Shown: positions 44,980 through 55,715, counted from the first letter of the stretch. The stretch is DNA of 64,000 nt from JBCBSK01 sp965250105 (GCA_965250105.1 OZ252290.1:2728001-2792000); one strand, 5' to 3'. The notes: generated from the sequence alone by a model not told the origin. Numbers and translations are program-made.

Positions 44980-45759
44980 TCAGGCGGCCACGGCGCCGTC
45001 GGTTTGCGCGCCGTTTTTTACGCGGGCGGCGGTCCGTACCGCATCGCCGAAGGCCTCGAACAGCCGCCGCGACGGGGTATCCGTTGCTGCCCAATATTCC
45101 GGGTGCCATTGAACGCCACATGCGAAGGCCGTGGCGCCGGTGACGCTGACCGCCTCGATGGTGCCGTCCTCGGCCTGTCCATCGATGGCCAGTCCATCGG
45201 CCAGCCGGTCGATCGCCTGGCGATGCAGCGAGTTCACCTCGATCCTGTCGGCGCCGAACACACCGGCGAGCGCGCTCGATGGCGTGAACGTCACGGGATG
45301 GCGGATCGCGAAGCGGGTATCGGGATCGTCGCTCTCCGGCGCCCGGTGGTCGAACCTGTCGTCGCGCTCCTGGATCTCGGTCGCGAGCGTGCCGCCAAGC
45401 GCGACATTGAGCTCCTGAAAGCCGCGACAGATCGCCAGCAGTGGCACGCCGCGCGCGATCGCCGCCTTGATCAGCGGCATGGCCGTGGCGTCGCGCGCCG
45501 GGTCATAGGGCTCATGGGCCGGCGATGCCGCGACGCCGTAGCGGTCTGGATGCACATTGGAGCGGCTGCCGGTCAGCATCAGCCCGTCGACCCGGTCGAG
45601 CACCGTGTCCGGATCGAGCGGTTCGCCGAGCGCCGGCACCAGAAGCGGCAGGCAGCCGGCGACCTGGAAAACGGCGTCGACATATTGTTTCGGGACGGCA
45701 TGCCAGTCATAGCCGTCGTGATGGCGGAAATCGCAAGGAATGGCGACGAGCGGTGTCAC
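44980..45759 (-). CDS. Class I glutamine amidotransferase-like gamma-glutamyl hydrolase (PuuD-like)
   Basis: 259 aa from a GTG at 45759 with GAGGAG upstream. PuuD-type: LMLTGSRSNVHP, the nucleophile Cys111 in LLAICRGFQELNVALGG, and His-Glu in GVQWHPEYW. The family removes gamma-glutamate from gamma-glutamyl-GABA in putrescine breakdown. The genes that make putrescine from agmatine lie 6 kb away on the other strand, so a polyamine role is plausible; no puuA, puuB or puuC is in the window. Confidence 0.85.
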   Translation of the reverse strand: MTPLVAIPCDFRHHDGYDWHAVPKQYVDAVFQVAGCLPLLVPALGEPLDPDTVLDRVDGLMLTGSRSNVHPDRYGVAASPAHEPYDPARDATAMPLIKAAIARGVPLLAICRGFQELNVALGGTLATEIQERDDRFDHRAPESDDPDTRFAIRHPVTFTPSSALAGVFGADRIEVNSLHRQAIDRLADGLAIDGQAEDGTIEAVSVTGATAFACGVQWHPEYWAATDTPSRRLFEAFGDAVRTAARVKNGAQTDGAVAA

Positions 45760-45937
45760 GGAACGTTGTCTCCTCGGGGCGCGGCGGCGCATCGGATCGG
45801 CGTTGACCGGATCGATGGCGGGGCCTGCGGCATGTGGCGATCTTACGACAATTTCATCCGGAAAAGCTTGTAAGTCCATCCGAACCTGATCTATATCGCG
45901 GCATCACCGCCTTGTTACAAAGCGGTTAACTTCACGA

Positions 45938-45955
45938 ACGACGCTTGAACGTCGT
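45938..45955. promoter_or_regulatory. Inverted repeat ACGACG-N6-CGTCGT upstream of the TRAP operon
   Basis: Perfect 6-base arms, 43 bases before the TRAP binding-protein start, in a 239-base divergent region. A candidate operator or 5'-leader hairpin. Confidence 0.35.
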
Positions 45956-45998
45956 CTGTTCCAGATGTGATTCCCTTTAGCCTTCGGGAGGAGACCCA

Positions 45999-47093
45999 AT
46001 GGACCGCCGTTCCTTTCTGACAAAAGCCGGCCTTGCCGCCGGTGGCGCCACCGCCGCCGCCGCCTTTCCCAAGCCGGCCATCGCGCAGGACATGCGCGAA
46101 CTGAAGATGGTCACGACCTGGCCGAAGAACTTCCCCGGCCTCGGCACCGGCGCCCAGCGTGTCGCCGACCGCATCACCGCGATGTCCGACGGCCGGATGA
46201 CCGTGCAGCTCTTCGCCGCCGGCGAACTGGTGCCGCCGTTCGAATCCTTCGATGCCGTGTCGACCGGCACCGCCGAGCTGTATCACGGCGCCGATTACTA
46301 CTGGCAGGGCAAGAACAAGGGCTTCAACTTCTTCACCACCGTGCCGCTCGGCATGACGGCCGCCGAGCTCAATGGCTGGATCGACCATGCCGGTGGTCAG
46401 GAGTTGTGGGATGAGCTTGCCGCCGAATTCAACGTCAAGCCGTTCCTCGCCGGCAATACGGGCGTCCAGATGGGCGGCTGGTTCCGCAAGGAAATGAACT
46501 CCCTCGAGGACTTCAAGGGCCTCAACTTCCGCATGCCGGGCCTCGGCGGCGAGGTGCTTCGCGAACTCGGCGCCAATGTTCAGGCGCTGCCGGGCGGCGA
46601 AATCTTCCCCGCGCTGCAGTCTGGCGCCATCGACGGCACCGAATGGGTCGGGCCGTGGAACGATCTCGCCTTCGGCTTCTACCAGGTCGCCGACTACTAT
46701 TACTGGCCGGGCTTCCACGAGCCGGGTGCCGGCCTGTCCTGCGGCGTCAACAAGGAGCTGTATGACGGCCTCAGTGCCGAGGACCAGGCGATCATCGAGA
46801 ACGCCTGCATGGCCGAGAACAGCTACATGTATTCCGAGTTCATGGCCAATAACGGCGCGGCGCTCGCCACGCTCGTCAACGAGCATGGCGTGAACCTGCG
46901 CGAGTTCACCCCGGAGATCTTCGATCAGATCGCGGTCGTGTCCGAGGAAGTGGTCAACGCCGCCGCCGAGGACGATATCGGCCAGCGCATCCTCGCGAGC
47001 TACCGCCAGGCGCGCGACGACATCGGCGACTGGACGCGGATTTCCGACCAGGCCTATGTCAATGCCCGTCAGGGCGCGCTCGGCACGCGCTGA
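45999..47093 (+). CDS. TRAP transporter substrate-binding protein (TakP/DctP family)
   Basis: 364 aa. Tat leader (DRRSFL, then an Ala/Gly-rich stretch ending AIAQ) for periplasmic export. Ligand-binding features: GGWFRKEMNSLEDFKGLNFRMPG (in pieces), with the Arg that binds carboxylates, and IDGTEWVGPWNDLAFGFYQVADYYYWPGFHEPG (in pieces), close to the 2-oxoacid binder TakP. So the substrate is a carboxylate, perhaps a 2-oxoacid. GGGAGGAG precedes the ATG. Divergent from the PuuD-like gene. Confidence 0.92.
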   Translation: MDRRSFLTKAGLAAGGATAAAAFPKPAIAQDMRELKMVTTWPKNFPGLGTGAQRVADRITAMSDGRMTVQLFAAGELVPPFESFDAVSTGTAELYHGADYYWQGKNKGFNFFTTVPLGMTAAELNGWIDHAGGQELWDELAAEFNVKPFLAGNTGVQMGGWFRKEMNSLEDFKGLNFRMPGLGGEVLRELGANVQALPGGEIFPALQSGAIDGTEWVGPWNDLAFGFYQVADYYYWPGFHEPGAGLSCGVNKELYDGLSAEDQAIIENACMAENSYMYSEFMANNGAALATLVNEHGVNLREFTPEIFDQIAVVSEEVVNAAAEDDIGQRILASYRQARDDIGDWTRISDQAYVNARQGALGTR

Positions 47094-47105
47094 TATCCAG
47101 CGACG

Positions 47106-47136
47106 CGGCGGCCCGTTCGCGGGCCGCCGTTTTTTT
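47106..47136 (+). terminator. Rho-independent terminator/attenuator after the TRAP binding-protein gene
   Basis: A 10-bp stem CGGCGGCCCG/CGGGCCGCCG with a TTCG loop, followed by seven Ts. It lies between the binding-protein and small membrane subunit genes, so partial read-through would give more binding protein than permease. Confidence 0.9.
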
Positions 47137-47205
47137 CGGTAGCGTTGCCGCGGTGACGGCATTCAACAGGCGCACCGAAACCTTCCAACGGGGGATAGCG
47201 GCGGG

Positions 47206-47736
47206 ATGCGCGCGCTTGCGGACCTGATCGACGGGTTCAACGAATATACCGGCCGGTTCCTGGCCTGGTTCGCGCTGGCGATCGTCCTGCTGCAGTTCGG
47301 CGTGGTGATCGGCCGCTACGTGTTCGGCGTCGGCGCGATCTTCTATCAGGAACTCATCATCTACCTGCATGCCTTCCTGTTCATGCTGGCGGCGTCCTAT
47401 ACGCTGAAGAATGAGGGCCATGTCCGGGTCGACGTGTTCTACCGCGAGGCCGGGCCAAAGCGGAAGGCGCTGGTCAATTTCTGCGGCGCGCTGTTTCTCC
47501 TGCTGCCGGTCTGCATGCTGATCATCTGGATTTCCTGGCCTTACGTGTCGAACTCCTGGGCGATCCGCGAACGGTCCATGGAAACCTCTGGCATCCCCTT
47601 CGTCTACATCCTGAAGACATCGATCATCGGCTTCGGCGTCATGGTCGGGCTCCAGGGTGTTTCCATGCTGATCCGGTCGTTTCTGGCGCTGAGCGGCGAC
47701 AAGCAGGAACTCGACAGATTGCGGCATACGGGATGA
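47206..47736 (+). CDS. dctQ: TRAP transporter small permease subunit (DctQ)
   Basis: 176 aa. Four hydrophobic segments; DctQ motifs YTGRFLAWFALAIVLLQFGVVIGRYVFG (in pieces), QELIIYLHAFLFMLAASYTLKNEGHVRVDVFYR (in pieces). The NEGHVRVD motif is diagnostic. It couples the binding protein to the large subunit DctM in Na+-driven uptake. 52 bases before dctM. Confidence 0.92.
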   Translation: MRALADLIDGFNEYTGRFLAWFALAIVLLQFGVVIGRYVFGVGAIFYQELIIYLHAFLFMLAASYTLKNEGHVRVDVFYREAGPKRKALVNFCGALFLLLPVCMLIIWISWPYVSNSWAIRERSMETSGIPFVYILKTSIIGFGVMVGLQGVSMLIRSFLALSGDKQELDRLRHTG

Positions 47737-47788
47737 CGGCACGGCCTGTTTCCGCGCCATGTCGGACCTGATGGTTCAAGAGTAGAGA

Positions 47789-49377
<1,589 letters not shown>

Positions 49378-49381
<4 letters not shown>

Positions 49382-50154
49382 CGCGCACGGCCGCAGACAT
49401 ATTCGATCTTTCCGGCCGCGTGGCGCTCGTCACCGGCGCCTCTTCCGGCCTCGGCTGGCGGTTCGCCGAGGTGCTGGCGGCCAATGGCGCGGCGGTGGCG
49501 TTGTGCGCGCGCTCGGCCGACAAGCTGGCGAGCCTCGAACACCGCATCGCCCAGGCCGGCGGCCGCGCGGTGGCGGTCGACATGGACGTGACGGACGAAG
49601 CATCCGTGACGGCCGCCTTCGACCGGGCGACCGAGGCGCTCGGCATGCCGACGATCCTGATCAACAATGCCGGCATCGCGCTGCAGAAATCGATCGTCGA
49701 GCAGAGCTACGAGGACTGGCGCCGGGTTCTGGATACCGACCTCGACGGCGTCTTCCTCGCCGGCCGGGAGGCGGCGCGGCGCATCATCGAGGCCGGCGAG
49801 ACCGGCGCCATCGTCAACATCGCCTCCATCCTGGCCTTCGGTGTCTCGAAGACCCTGGCCGCCTATTCGGCCGCCAAGGGAGGCGTCGTGCAACTGACCC
49901 GCGCCATGGCGCTCGAATGGGCGACGTCGGGCGTGCGCGTCAACGCCATCGCGCCGGGCTACATCCTCACCGAGATCAATCGAGATTTCTTCGAGACCTC
50001 GCGCGGCGAGGACATGATCGACCAGATCCCGATGAAGCGCATCGGCGATCCGTCCGATCTCGACGGCGTGCTCCTGTTGCTGGCTTCCGACGCAGGCGCC
50101 TTCATGACGGGCGAGACGGTCGTCGTCGATGGCGGCCATCTCTGCCCGATCTGA
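49378..50154 (+). CDS. Short-chain dehydrogenase/reductase
   Basis: 258 aa. TGASSGLG nucleotide motif, NNAG, catalytic Ser in NIASILAFG and YSAAKGG (Tyr and Lys), with NAIAPGYI and a GGH end. Overlaps dctM by four bases, so it is translated with the transporter. It may process the imported carboxylate; NAD(P)-dependent, cytoplasmic. The substrate is not readable. Confidence 0.88.
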
Positions 50155-50299
50155 GGCCGGCGCCCCGGTGCGCTGGCCCCGTCCTCGCTTGGCCTCACCC
50201 TGGCGTGTGATCGCGGATCCCGATCCATCCCGGGTCCATTGACCTCGGTCCGGCCGCATGGCCAAGTGTGATCACATGAGACGGAAAGGCAGCGCGGCA

Positions 50300-51508
50300 A
50301 TGGATTTCACCCTCGACCCCCATCATGACGCGCTGAGACAGCAGGTCGCGACCTTCGTCGATGCCGAAATCCTGCCGCTCGAAGCCGATCCCGACAATTT
50401 CAACGAATTCGAGAACATCAAGCTCGCCGTGCGCGACCAGGTGCGCGAAAAGGCGCGCGCCGCGGGCCTCTGGGCACCGCAGATGCCTGTCGCGCGTGGT
50501 GGGCTGGGTTTGCCCATGGTGGGTCAGGCCGCGTTCTACGAGGCCGCCAATCGCTCGGTCTTCGGACCCGTCTGCTTCAATTGCGCGGCGCCCGACGACG
50601 GCAATATGCGGCTTCTCGAACAGACCGGCACCGACGACCAGAAGGCGCGCTGGCTGCAGCCGATCGTCGATGGCGCGGTCAATTCGTCCTTCGTGATGAC
50701 CGAGCCGCATCCCGGCGGCGGGTCCGATCCCGGCATGATGTTGACATCGGCGGAAAAACACGGCTCGAAATGGGTCGTGCACGGGCGCAAATGGTATATT
50801 TCCGGCGCCGCCGTGGCCAAGCATTTCATCCTGATGGCGCGCACCGATCCCAGCGCGGACGAAAAGCGCCGCCATCTCACCGCCTTCCTGTTCCATGCCG
50901 ACCAGCCCGGCTGGCGCATCGTGCGGCGCATTCCGTCGATGGGGCCGGACGAGCATGGCGGCACCTGCGAAGTCGAGTTCGACGGGCTTGAAATCGACGA
51001 TGCCGACCGGCTGATGGAGGTCGGCGACGGGCTCAAGGTGACCCAGATCCGGCTCGGCCCGGCCCGGCTCACCCATTGCATGCGCTGGCTCGGGCTCGCC
51101 AAGCGCTGCATGGAGATCGCCGGCGACTATGTCGCCCGCCGCGAAGGCTTCGGCCTAAGGCTGGCGGACCGCGAAAGCGTGCAGATCCAGCTCGGCCAGG
51201 TCGCCCGCGACATCCAGATCGGTCGGCTGCTCGTCATGCACGCGGCCTGGAAGCTCGATCAGGGCGACTATGCCCGCAAGGAAGTGTCGATGGCCAAGGT
51301 GCATGTCGCCGATACGCTGCACCGGGCGTCCGATGTGGCGGTCCAGCTGAATGGCGCGCGCGGCTATTCCAAGGACACCCTGCTCGAATGGATTTACCGC
51401 TATGCCCGCTGCGCCCGCATCGTCGATGGCGCCAGCGAGGTGCATGACATGGTTCTGGCGCGGTTCTACGCCAAGGAAGCCAACGATTTCTGGTCTTGGG
51501 GCGTTTGA
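50300..51508 (+). CDS. Acyl-CoA dehydrogenase family protein (ACAD10/11-like)
   Basis: 402 aa from the ATG at 50300. FAD domain motifs: FVMTEPHPGGGSDP, GRKWYISGA (flavin contact), and a C-terminal helical part ending RYARCARIVDGASEVHDMVLARF. The residue at the usual catalytic Glu position is Asp (VDG instead of YEG), as in the ACAD10/11 branch, which may act on hydroxy or phospho-hydroxy acyl-CoA. 145 bases after the SDR gene, same strand. A 12-base tandem repeat crosses the stop codon. Confidence 0.87.
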   Translation: MDFTLDPHHDALRQQVATFVDAEILPLEADPDNFNEFENIKLAVRDQVREKARAAGLWAPQMPVARGGLGLPMVGQAAFYEAANRSVFGPVCFNCAAPDDGNMRLLEQTGTDDQKARWLQPIVDGAVNSSFVMTEPHPGGGSDPGMMLTSAEKHGSKWVVHGRKWYISGAAVAKHFILMARTDPSADEKRRHLTAFLFHADQPGWRIVRRIPSMGPDEHGGTCEVEFDGLEIDDADRLMEVGDGLKVTQIRLGPARLTHCMRWLGLAKRCMEIAGDYVARREGFGLRLADRESVQIQLGQVARDIQIGRLLVMHAAWKLDQGDYARKEVSMAKVHVADTLHRASDVAVQLNGARGYSKDTLLEWIYRYARCARIVDGASEVHDMVLARFYAKEANDFWSWGV

Positions 51509-51610
51509 GGGGGCATTCAAGGGGGCGTTTGATGCCCGTCTCGCGAGCGCCCGATCCTCGCGCTCTCGCCGCCCTTGACCGTGTCCCGCCCGAAGCTTGA
51601 GGAGCATGAC

Positions 51611-52648
51611 ATGGCGTTTCGCATGCCGCCCGAATGGGTGCCGCACAAGCGCACCTGGATGGCCTGGCCGAACCATGCGCCGACCGTCGATGCCATAGGC
51701 GGCGCCGAGGTCGCCCATGCCGCCTGGGCGGCCGTGGCCAACGCGATCGGCCGCTTCGAGCCCGTCACCATGGTATGCCACACGGGCGCGGGCGCGCATG
51801 CGCGGACCCATCTCGACGCCACGGTTTCGGTGCTCGAAACCGAACTCGGCGATTCCTGGATGCGCGATTTCGGCCCGACCTTCGTGGTCGACGACGAGAC
51901 CGGCGCGCTCGGCGCCGTCGATTGGACCTTCAATGGCTGGGGCGGGCGCACCTTCCCCGATTGTTCGGCGGATGCGGAGATCGCCCGCCGCGTCGCCGCC
52001 GAGAGTGGGGCAGCCCGGCTGCCGTCGCGGCTCGTCAACGAGGGTGGCGGCATCCATGTCGATGGCGACGGCACGCTTTTGTTGACCGAGACGGTGCAGA
52101 TGAACCGCAACCGCAATCCGTCCTGGACCCGCGCCGAGATCGAAGCCGAACTGCATGGCCTGCTCGGCACCGAAAAGGCGATCTGGCTGCCGCGCGGTCT
52201 CGTGGCTGACACCGCCGAGGGCGGCACCGACGGCCATGTCGACACGCTGGCCGCTTTCGTCAAGCCCGGCGTCGTCGTGGTGCATGGCCAGCCCGATCCG
52301 GCGCATCCCGACCATGGGGCGGCTGGCGAGATCGCCGACCTGCTGCGGTCCGAGACCGATGCGAAGGGGCGTGCATTCGAGGTGATCGTGCTCGATGCGC
52401 CGGCGCCGATCTTCGATGACGATGGCGAGGAAGTGACCGCGTCCTATGTCAACTTCTCCTTCGTCAATGGCGGCGCCGTGTTGTGCGCTTTCGGCGATCC
52501 CCAGGACCAGGTGGCGGTCGACACCATCGGACGGCTGCTGCCCGGCCGCGAGATCGCGACGGTCGACGCGGTGCCGATCTTCAGGGGCGGCGGGGGGGTG
52601 CATTGCATCACCCAGCAGGAGCCGCTGTGTTCGGGAAATGGAGGCTGA
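51611..52648 (+). CDS. aguA: Agmatine deiminase
   Basis: 345 aa from the ATG at 51611 (a longer frame upstream has no support). Converts agmatine to N-carbamoylputrescine and ammonia. Motifs: EWVPHKRTWMAWP, SWMRDFGPTFVV, FNGWGG, NEGGGIHVDGDGTLL, GTDGHVDT and the nucleophile Cys332 in GGVHCITQQEP. All catalytic residues I can check are present. Its stop is 3 bases from the next gene, which encodes the following step. Confidence 0.93.
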   Translation: MAFRMPPEWVPHKRTWMAWPNHAPTVDAIGGAEVAHAAWAAVANAIGRFEPVTMVCHTGAGAHARTHLDATVSVLETELGDSWMRDFGPTFVVDDETGALGAVDWTFNGWGGRTFPDCSADAEIARRVAAESGAARLPSRLVNEGGGIHVDGDGTLLLTETVQMNRNRNPSWTRAEIEAELHGLLGTEKAIWLPRGLVADTAEGGTDGHVDTLAAFVKPGVVVVHGQPDPAHPDHGAAGEIADLLRSETDAKGRAFEVIVLDAPAPIFDDDGEEVTASYVNFSFVNGGAVLCAFGDPQDQVAVDTIGRLLPGREIATVDAVPIFRGGGGVHCITQQEPLCSGNGG

Positions 52649-52651
52649 TCC

Positions 52652-53524
52652 ATGCGTGAGGTAACGGTCGCGGCCACCCAGATGGCCTGCACGGACGATG
52701 TCGCCGACAATGTCGCCCATGGCGAAGCGCTGGTCCGCCAGGCCGCCGGGCGCGGCGCCAACATCGTGCTCCTGCAGGAGCTCTTCGAGGGCTATTACTT
52801 CTGCCAGGACGAACTGACCGAACATTATGCCCGCGCCAGACCGGCCGACGGGCATCCGACCATCGCCCATTTCCAGAAGCTCGCCGCCGAACTCGGCGTG
52901 GTCATCCCGGTCAGTTTCTATGAACTCGCCGGCAATGCGCGCTTCAACTCGATCGCCATCGTCGATGCCGATGGCGCAAATCTCGGCATCTATCGCAAGA
53001 GCCATATCCCGCACGGGTCGGGCTATCAGGAGAAATTCTACTTCTCCCCGGGCGATACGGGCTTCCGGGTCTGGGACACGCGGTTCGGGCGGATCGGCGT
53101 CGGTATCTGCTGGGACCAGTGGTTCCCCGAAGCGGCCCGCTCGATGGCGCTGATGGGCGCAGAACTCCTGTTCTATCCGACGGCCATCGGGTCCGAACTC
53201 CTCGATCCCGACTGGGATTCGTCGGGCCATTGGCAGCGCGTGATGCAGGGCCATGCCGGCGCCAATCTCGTGCCCGTCATCGCCTCGAACCGGATCGGCA
53301 CCGAACCCGGCCGCAACGGCACCGAACTGACCTTCTACGGCTCGTCCTTCATCGCCGATTTCACCGGCGACAAGATGGCCGAGGCGGACCGTGAGACCGA
53401 GACCGTGCTCACCGCGACCATCGATCTCGACGCGGTGGCGGCGATGCGCGGCGGCTGGGGTGTGTTCCGCGACCGCCGGCCCGACCTCTACGGTCCGCTG
53501 CTGACGCTTGATGGGCGTGTGTGA
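52652..53524 (+). CDS. aguB: N-carbamoylputrescine amidase
   Basis: 290 aa nitrilase-superfamily amidase. Catalytic triad Glu43 (LQELFEGYYF), Lys116 (YRKSHIP) and Cys153 (GVGICWDQWFPE). The sequence KFYFSPGDTGF and GVFRDRRPDLYGPL are typical of AguB. Splits N-carbamoylputrescine into putrescine, CO2 and ammonia. Cotranscribed with aguA, giving a full agmatine-to-putrescine route. Confidence 0.94.
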   Translation: MREVTVAATQMACTDDVADNVAHGEALVRQAAGRGANIVLLQELFEGYYFCQDELTEHYARARPADGHPTIAHFQKLAAELGVVIPVSFYELAGNARFNSIAIVDADGANLGIYRKSHIPHGSGYQEKFYFSPGDTGFRVWDTRFGRIGVGICWDQWFPEAARSMALMGAELLFYPTAIGSELLDPDWDSSGHWQRVMQGHAGANLVPVIASNRIGTEPGRNGTELTFYGSSFIADFTGDKMAEADRETETVLTATIDLDAVAAMRGGWGVFRDRRPDLYGPLLTLDGRV

Positions 53525-53536
53525 CGACGGGCTGTC

Positions 53537-53559
53537 TCTGTTGCCGAAATCGCAACAGA
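53537..53559. promoter_or_regulatory. Inverted repeat TCTGTTGC-N7-GCAACAGA between aguB and the GST gene
   Basis: Perfect 8-base arms just after the aguB stop, 128 bases before the GST start. No T-run follows, so an operator for the GST gene is as likely as a terminator. Confidence 0.4.
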
Positions 53560-53686
53560 CCGTTCAAGACGCGGAAATCCGGGCTTCCGCCGTTGCATGC
53601 CGACGCCTCGGCACCTAGCTGCGGGAGCGTCCTTCCCAACAGCACGCCCGTCCGGGCGCGCGCGCATCCCGCGAGGCACCCCGCTC

Positions 53687-54391
53687 ATGACCGACCTTTC
53701 CGCCTTTCCGATCACCAGGAAGTGGCCCGCCAACCATCCCGACCGTATTCAGCTCTATTCGCTGGCGACGCCGAACGGGATCAAGATCTCGGCCGCTCTG
53801 GAAGAGCTCGCGCTGCCTTATGAAGCGCATCTGGTGTCGTTTTCGACCGACGATCAGATGACGCCGGAATTCCTGTCGCTCAATCCCAACAACAAGATCC
53901 CGGCGATCATCGATCCGCACGGTCCGGGCGGCAGGCCGCTGCCTTTATGGGAATCGGGCGCGATCCTGATCTATCTCGCCGAGAAGACCGGCAAGCTTCT
54001 GCCGACCGATCCGGCCCAGCGCTACGAGACGCTGCAATGGCTGATGTTCCAGATGGGCGGCGTCGGGCCGATGTTTGGCCAGTTCGGGCACTTCTACAAA
54101 TTCGCCGCTGAGACCTGCGACCACCCCTATCCGCTGACGCGCTACAGCAATGAAACGCGCCGCCTGCTGGGTGTGCTCGATAAGCGGCTCGAGGGCCGCG
54201 AGACGATCGTCGACTGGGGCTACACGATCGCCGATATCGCGATCTTCCCCTGGGTGCGCGTCCTCGGCGGTTTCTACGAGGCGGGCGACCATCTCAAGCT
54301 CGCCGAGTTCCCCAATGTGATGCGCTGGCTCGATGCCTGCCTGGCGCGGCCGGCCTCGCAGGCCGGGCTGACCGTGCCGTCGCGGGACTGA
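53687..54391 (+). CDS. Glutathione S-transferase (nu-class, YghU/YfcG-like)
   Basis: 234 aa. N-terminal thioredoxin-like domain: IQLYSLATPNGIKISAALEELALPY (in pieces), with the TPNG motif typical of nu-class disulfide reductases, then LSLNPNNKIPAIID and LWESGAILIYLAEKTGKLLP. The C-terminal helical domain includes WGYTIADIAIFPWV. The enzyme reduces disulfides or conjugates glutathione. The 103 bases up to its stop codon are repeated 1.3 kb downstream. Confidence 0.92.
   Translation: MTDLSAFPITRKWPANHPDRIQLYSLATPNGIKISAALEELALPYEAHLVSFSTDDQMTPEFLSLNPNNKIPAIIDPHGPGGRPLPLWESGAILIYLAEKTGKLLPTDPAQRYETLQWLMFQMGGVGPMFGQFGHFYKFAAETCDHPYPLTRYSNETRRLLGVLDKRLEGRETIVDWGYTIADIAIFPWVRVLGGFYEAGDHLKLAEFPNVMRWLDACLARPASQAGLTVPSRD
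54289..54391. repeat. GST 3' end, left copy of a 103-base direct repeat
   Basis: The last 103 bases of the GST gene including its stop codon. They match 55613-55715 with three substitutions and no gaps. The match ends exactly at the stop codon. Confidence 0.9.
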
Positions 54392-54583
54392 ACGAACACA
54401 TCAAGCTCGCAGCAGAAAACCGACGTTGACCTAGCAAGCTGTAAACAAGGCCCTGCGACCGTCGCCGATCCTTGGGGGCGCTAGCTTTGCTCGCCCTCAG
54501 GATAAGGAACACCAACGGGTTTGCCTCACCCTGAGGAAGCCCGTAGGGCTGTCGCGAAGGGTCAGCGCCTTTCCAACAGCCTG
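54392..54583. other. Non-coding left part of the DUF4336-bearing insert
   Basis: Contains CCTCAGGATAAGG and CCTCACCCTGAGGAAGCCCG, sequences of an intergenic repeat frequent in Hyphomicrobiales, in opposite orientation. I see no integrase, transposase or tRNA. Confidence 0.45.
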
Positions 54584-55321
54584 CTAGGTCTCGACGCGAA
54601 ATGCGCGTTTGATTTCTGCTGTTCCGTCTCGGTCATACCAGCGACCATGCGCCAAAATAATGCGCTCGGGATTCCAGGCGACCAAGGAGGCAACGACCTC
54701 ACGCAAGTGCGATGGCTTCAGCCGGAAACTCACCGCCATGTCGCGCGGCATGCGACCATCGGGGTCGCGCACACCACCGATTCTAAGCAGTGGTCTTGAC
54801 CACCGCGGCATTTTTGTCGGCTCGAAGTTCTCGATGAGGTCAGTGAGGATCAAGGTCCTGCTGGCGACGTGAAAGAAAACGACTTCTCGGTGAACCCCAG
54901 AGTCGGCCAGAAGCTGGTCGATCTGACCCGCCCAGTCGGTGGGAGCGTCGCCATCCAATGTATGGTCAAGCTGAAGGTGCCAGCCGCGACTTGCCGCGCG
55001 CTCCAATACGCCTGGCGACCCCCAGGTCTTCGCCTGAGGAAAACGCGCTTGCCAGTCCGGAAGCCAAGCATAGTGCAACCAGTTTGGTGCAACCAAATGG
55101 CGGATTGGACCAAGCTCTGCAACTGCTTTGCCAAGGCCGTCTTTGTCGCCGATCGGTGAATGCACCCATATCTCCCCATCGGCCAGCCGAACCACGGTCA
55201 TTCGAGTCGGAAAAGGCAGGCCGTACAGTCGAATCCAGCCCCCATCGGCGATCCATACATCAGGCGCAACAGGCTTCAGCGTGTACAGCGGTTCGTATCC
55301 AGTCGGTCGATCCATGAGCAT
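54584..55321 (-). CDS. DUF4336 domain-containing protein
   Basis: About 245 aa from the ATG at 55321 (another at 55315). Family features: LYTLKPVAPDVWIADGG, FPTRMTVVRLADGEIWVHSPIG, LVAPNWLHYAWLPDWQARFP, then SRTLILTDLIENFE (pieces). DUF4336 resembles the metallo-beta-lactamase fold, but its function is unknown. It is the only gene of a 1.2 kb insert with less GC-rich, different codon use, pointing to transfer. Longer upstream readings continue in frame but look non-coding. Confidence 0.75.
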   Translation of the reverse strand: MLMDRPTGYEPLYTLKPVAPDVWIADGGWIRLYGLPFPTRMTVVRLADGEIWVHSPIGDKDGLGKAVAELGPIRHLVAPNWLHYAWLPDWQARFPQAKTWGSPGVLERAASRGWHLQLDHTLDGDAPTDWAGQIDQLLADSGVHREVVFFHVASRTLILTDLIENFEPTKMPRWSRPLLRIGGVRDPDGRMPRDMAVSFRLKPSHLREVVASLVAWNPERIILAHGRWYDRDGTAEIKRAFRVET

Positions 55322-55612
55322 AGCCTGAAATTGATGAGACACGCCGGCGGTCAACCCGAACATATGGGTGTTCGTTGGCTCAATGAATTGGCATTCAAAG
55401 AACACAAGACGGCTGGCAAACGCCATCACTGGAGCAGATGTCAGCAGTAAACCCAAGCTCCAGATGTGCTCTAGCCCGCTGGCTTTCGGCAATTCCAGAC
55501 GCGGTTCGGCTTGCCTAGACGGTTCCCAAGTTTGCCGGAAACCCTCCAAAACCCGTAAAATCCATAGATTCCAAAGAGATAGATCAGGTTTGTTTCCTGT
55601 GTCGGTATCCTC
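55322..55612. other. Right part of the insert, no recognisable gene
   Basis: An open frame runs through it, but the encoded sequence (for instance the segment after MFVGSM) resembles no family. The region joins directly to the second GST 3' end copy. Confidence 0.4.
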
Positions 55613-55715
55613 CCATCTAAAGCTCGCCGAGTTCGCCAATGTGATGCGCTGGCTCGATGCCTGCCTGGCGCGGCCGGCCTCGCAGGTCGGGCTGACCGTG
55701 CCGTCGCGGGACTGA
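55613..55715. repeat. GST 3' end, right copy of the direct repeat
   Basis: Copy of the last 103 bases of the GST gene with three base changes, ending at the same stop codon. It lacks the rest of the gene and is not a functional GST. Confidence 0.9.

Noticed and set aside
46236..46250. tRNA T-loop like GTTCGAATCC
   Set aside because: Inside the TRAP binding-protein gene, with no cloverleaf partners.
51155..53254. 699-codon minus-strand frame across the dehydrogenase and agu genes
   Set aside because: Antisense to well-supported genes, with no recognisable domain.
54392..55612. Insertion sequence
   Set aside because: No transposase frame, no terminal inverted repeats and no short target duplication; only the long GST-derived direct repeat bounds it.
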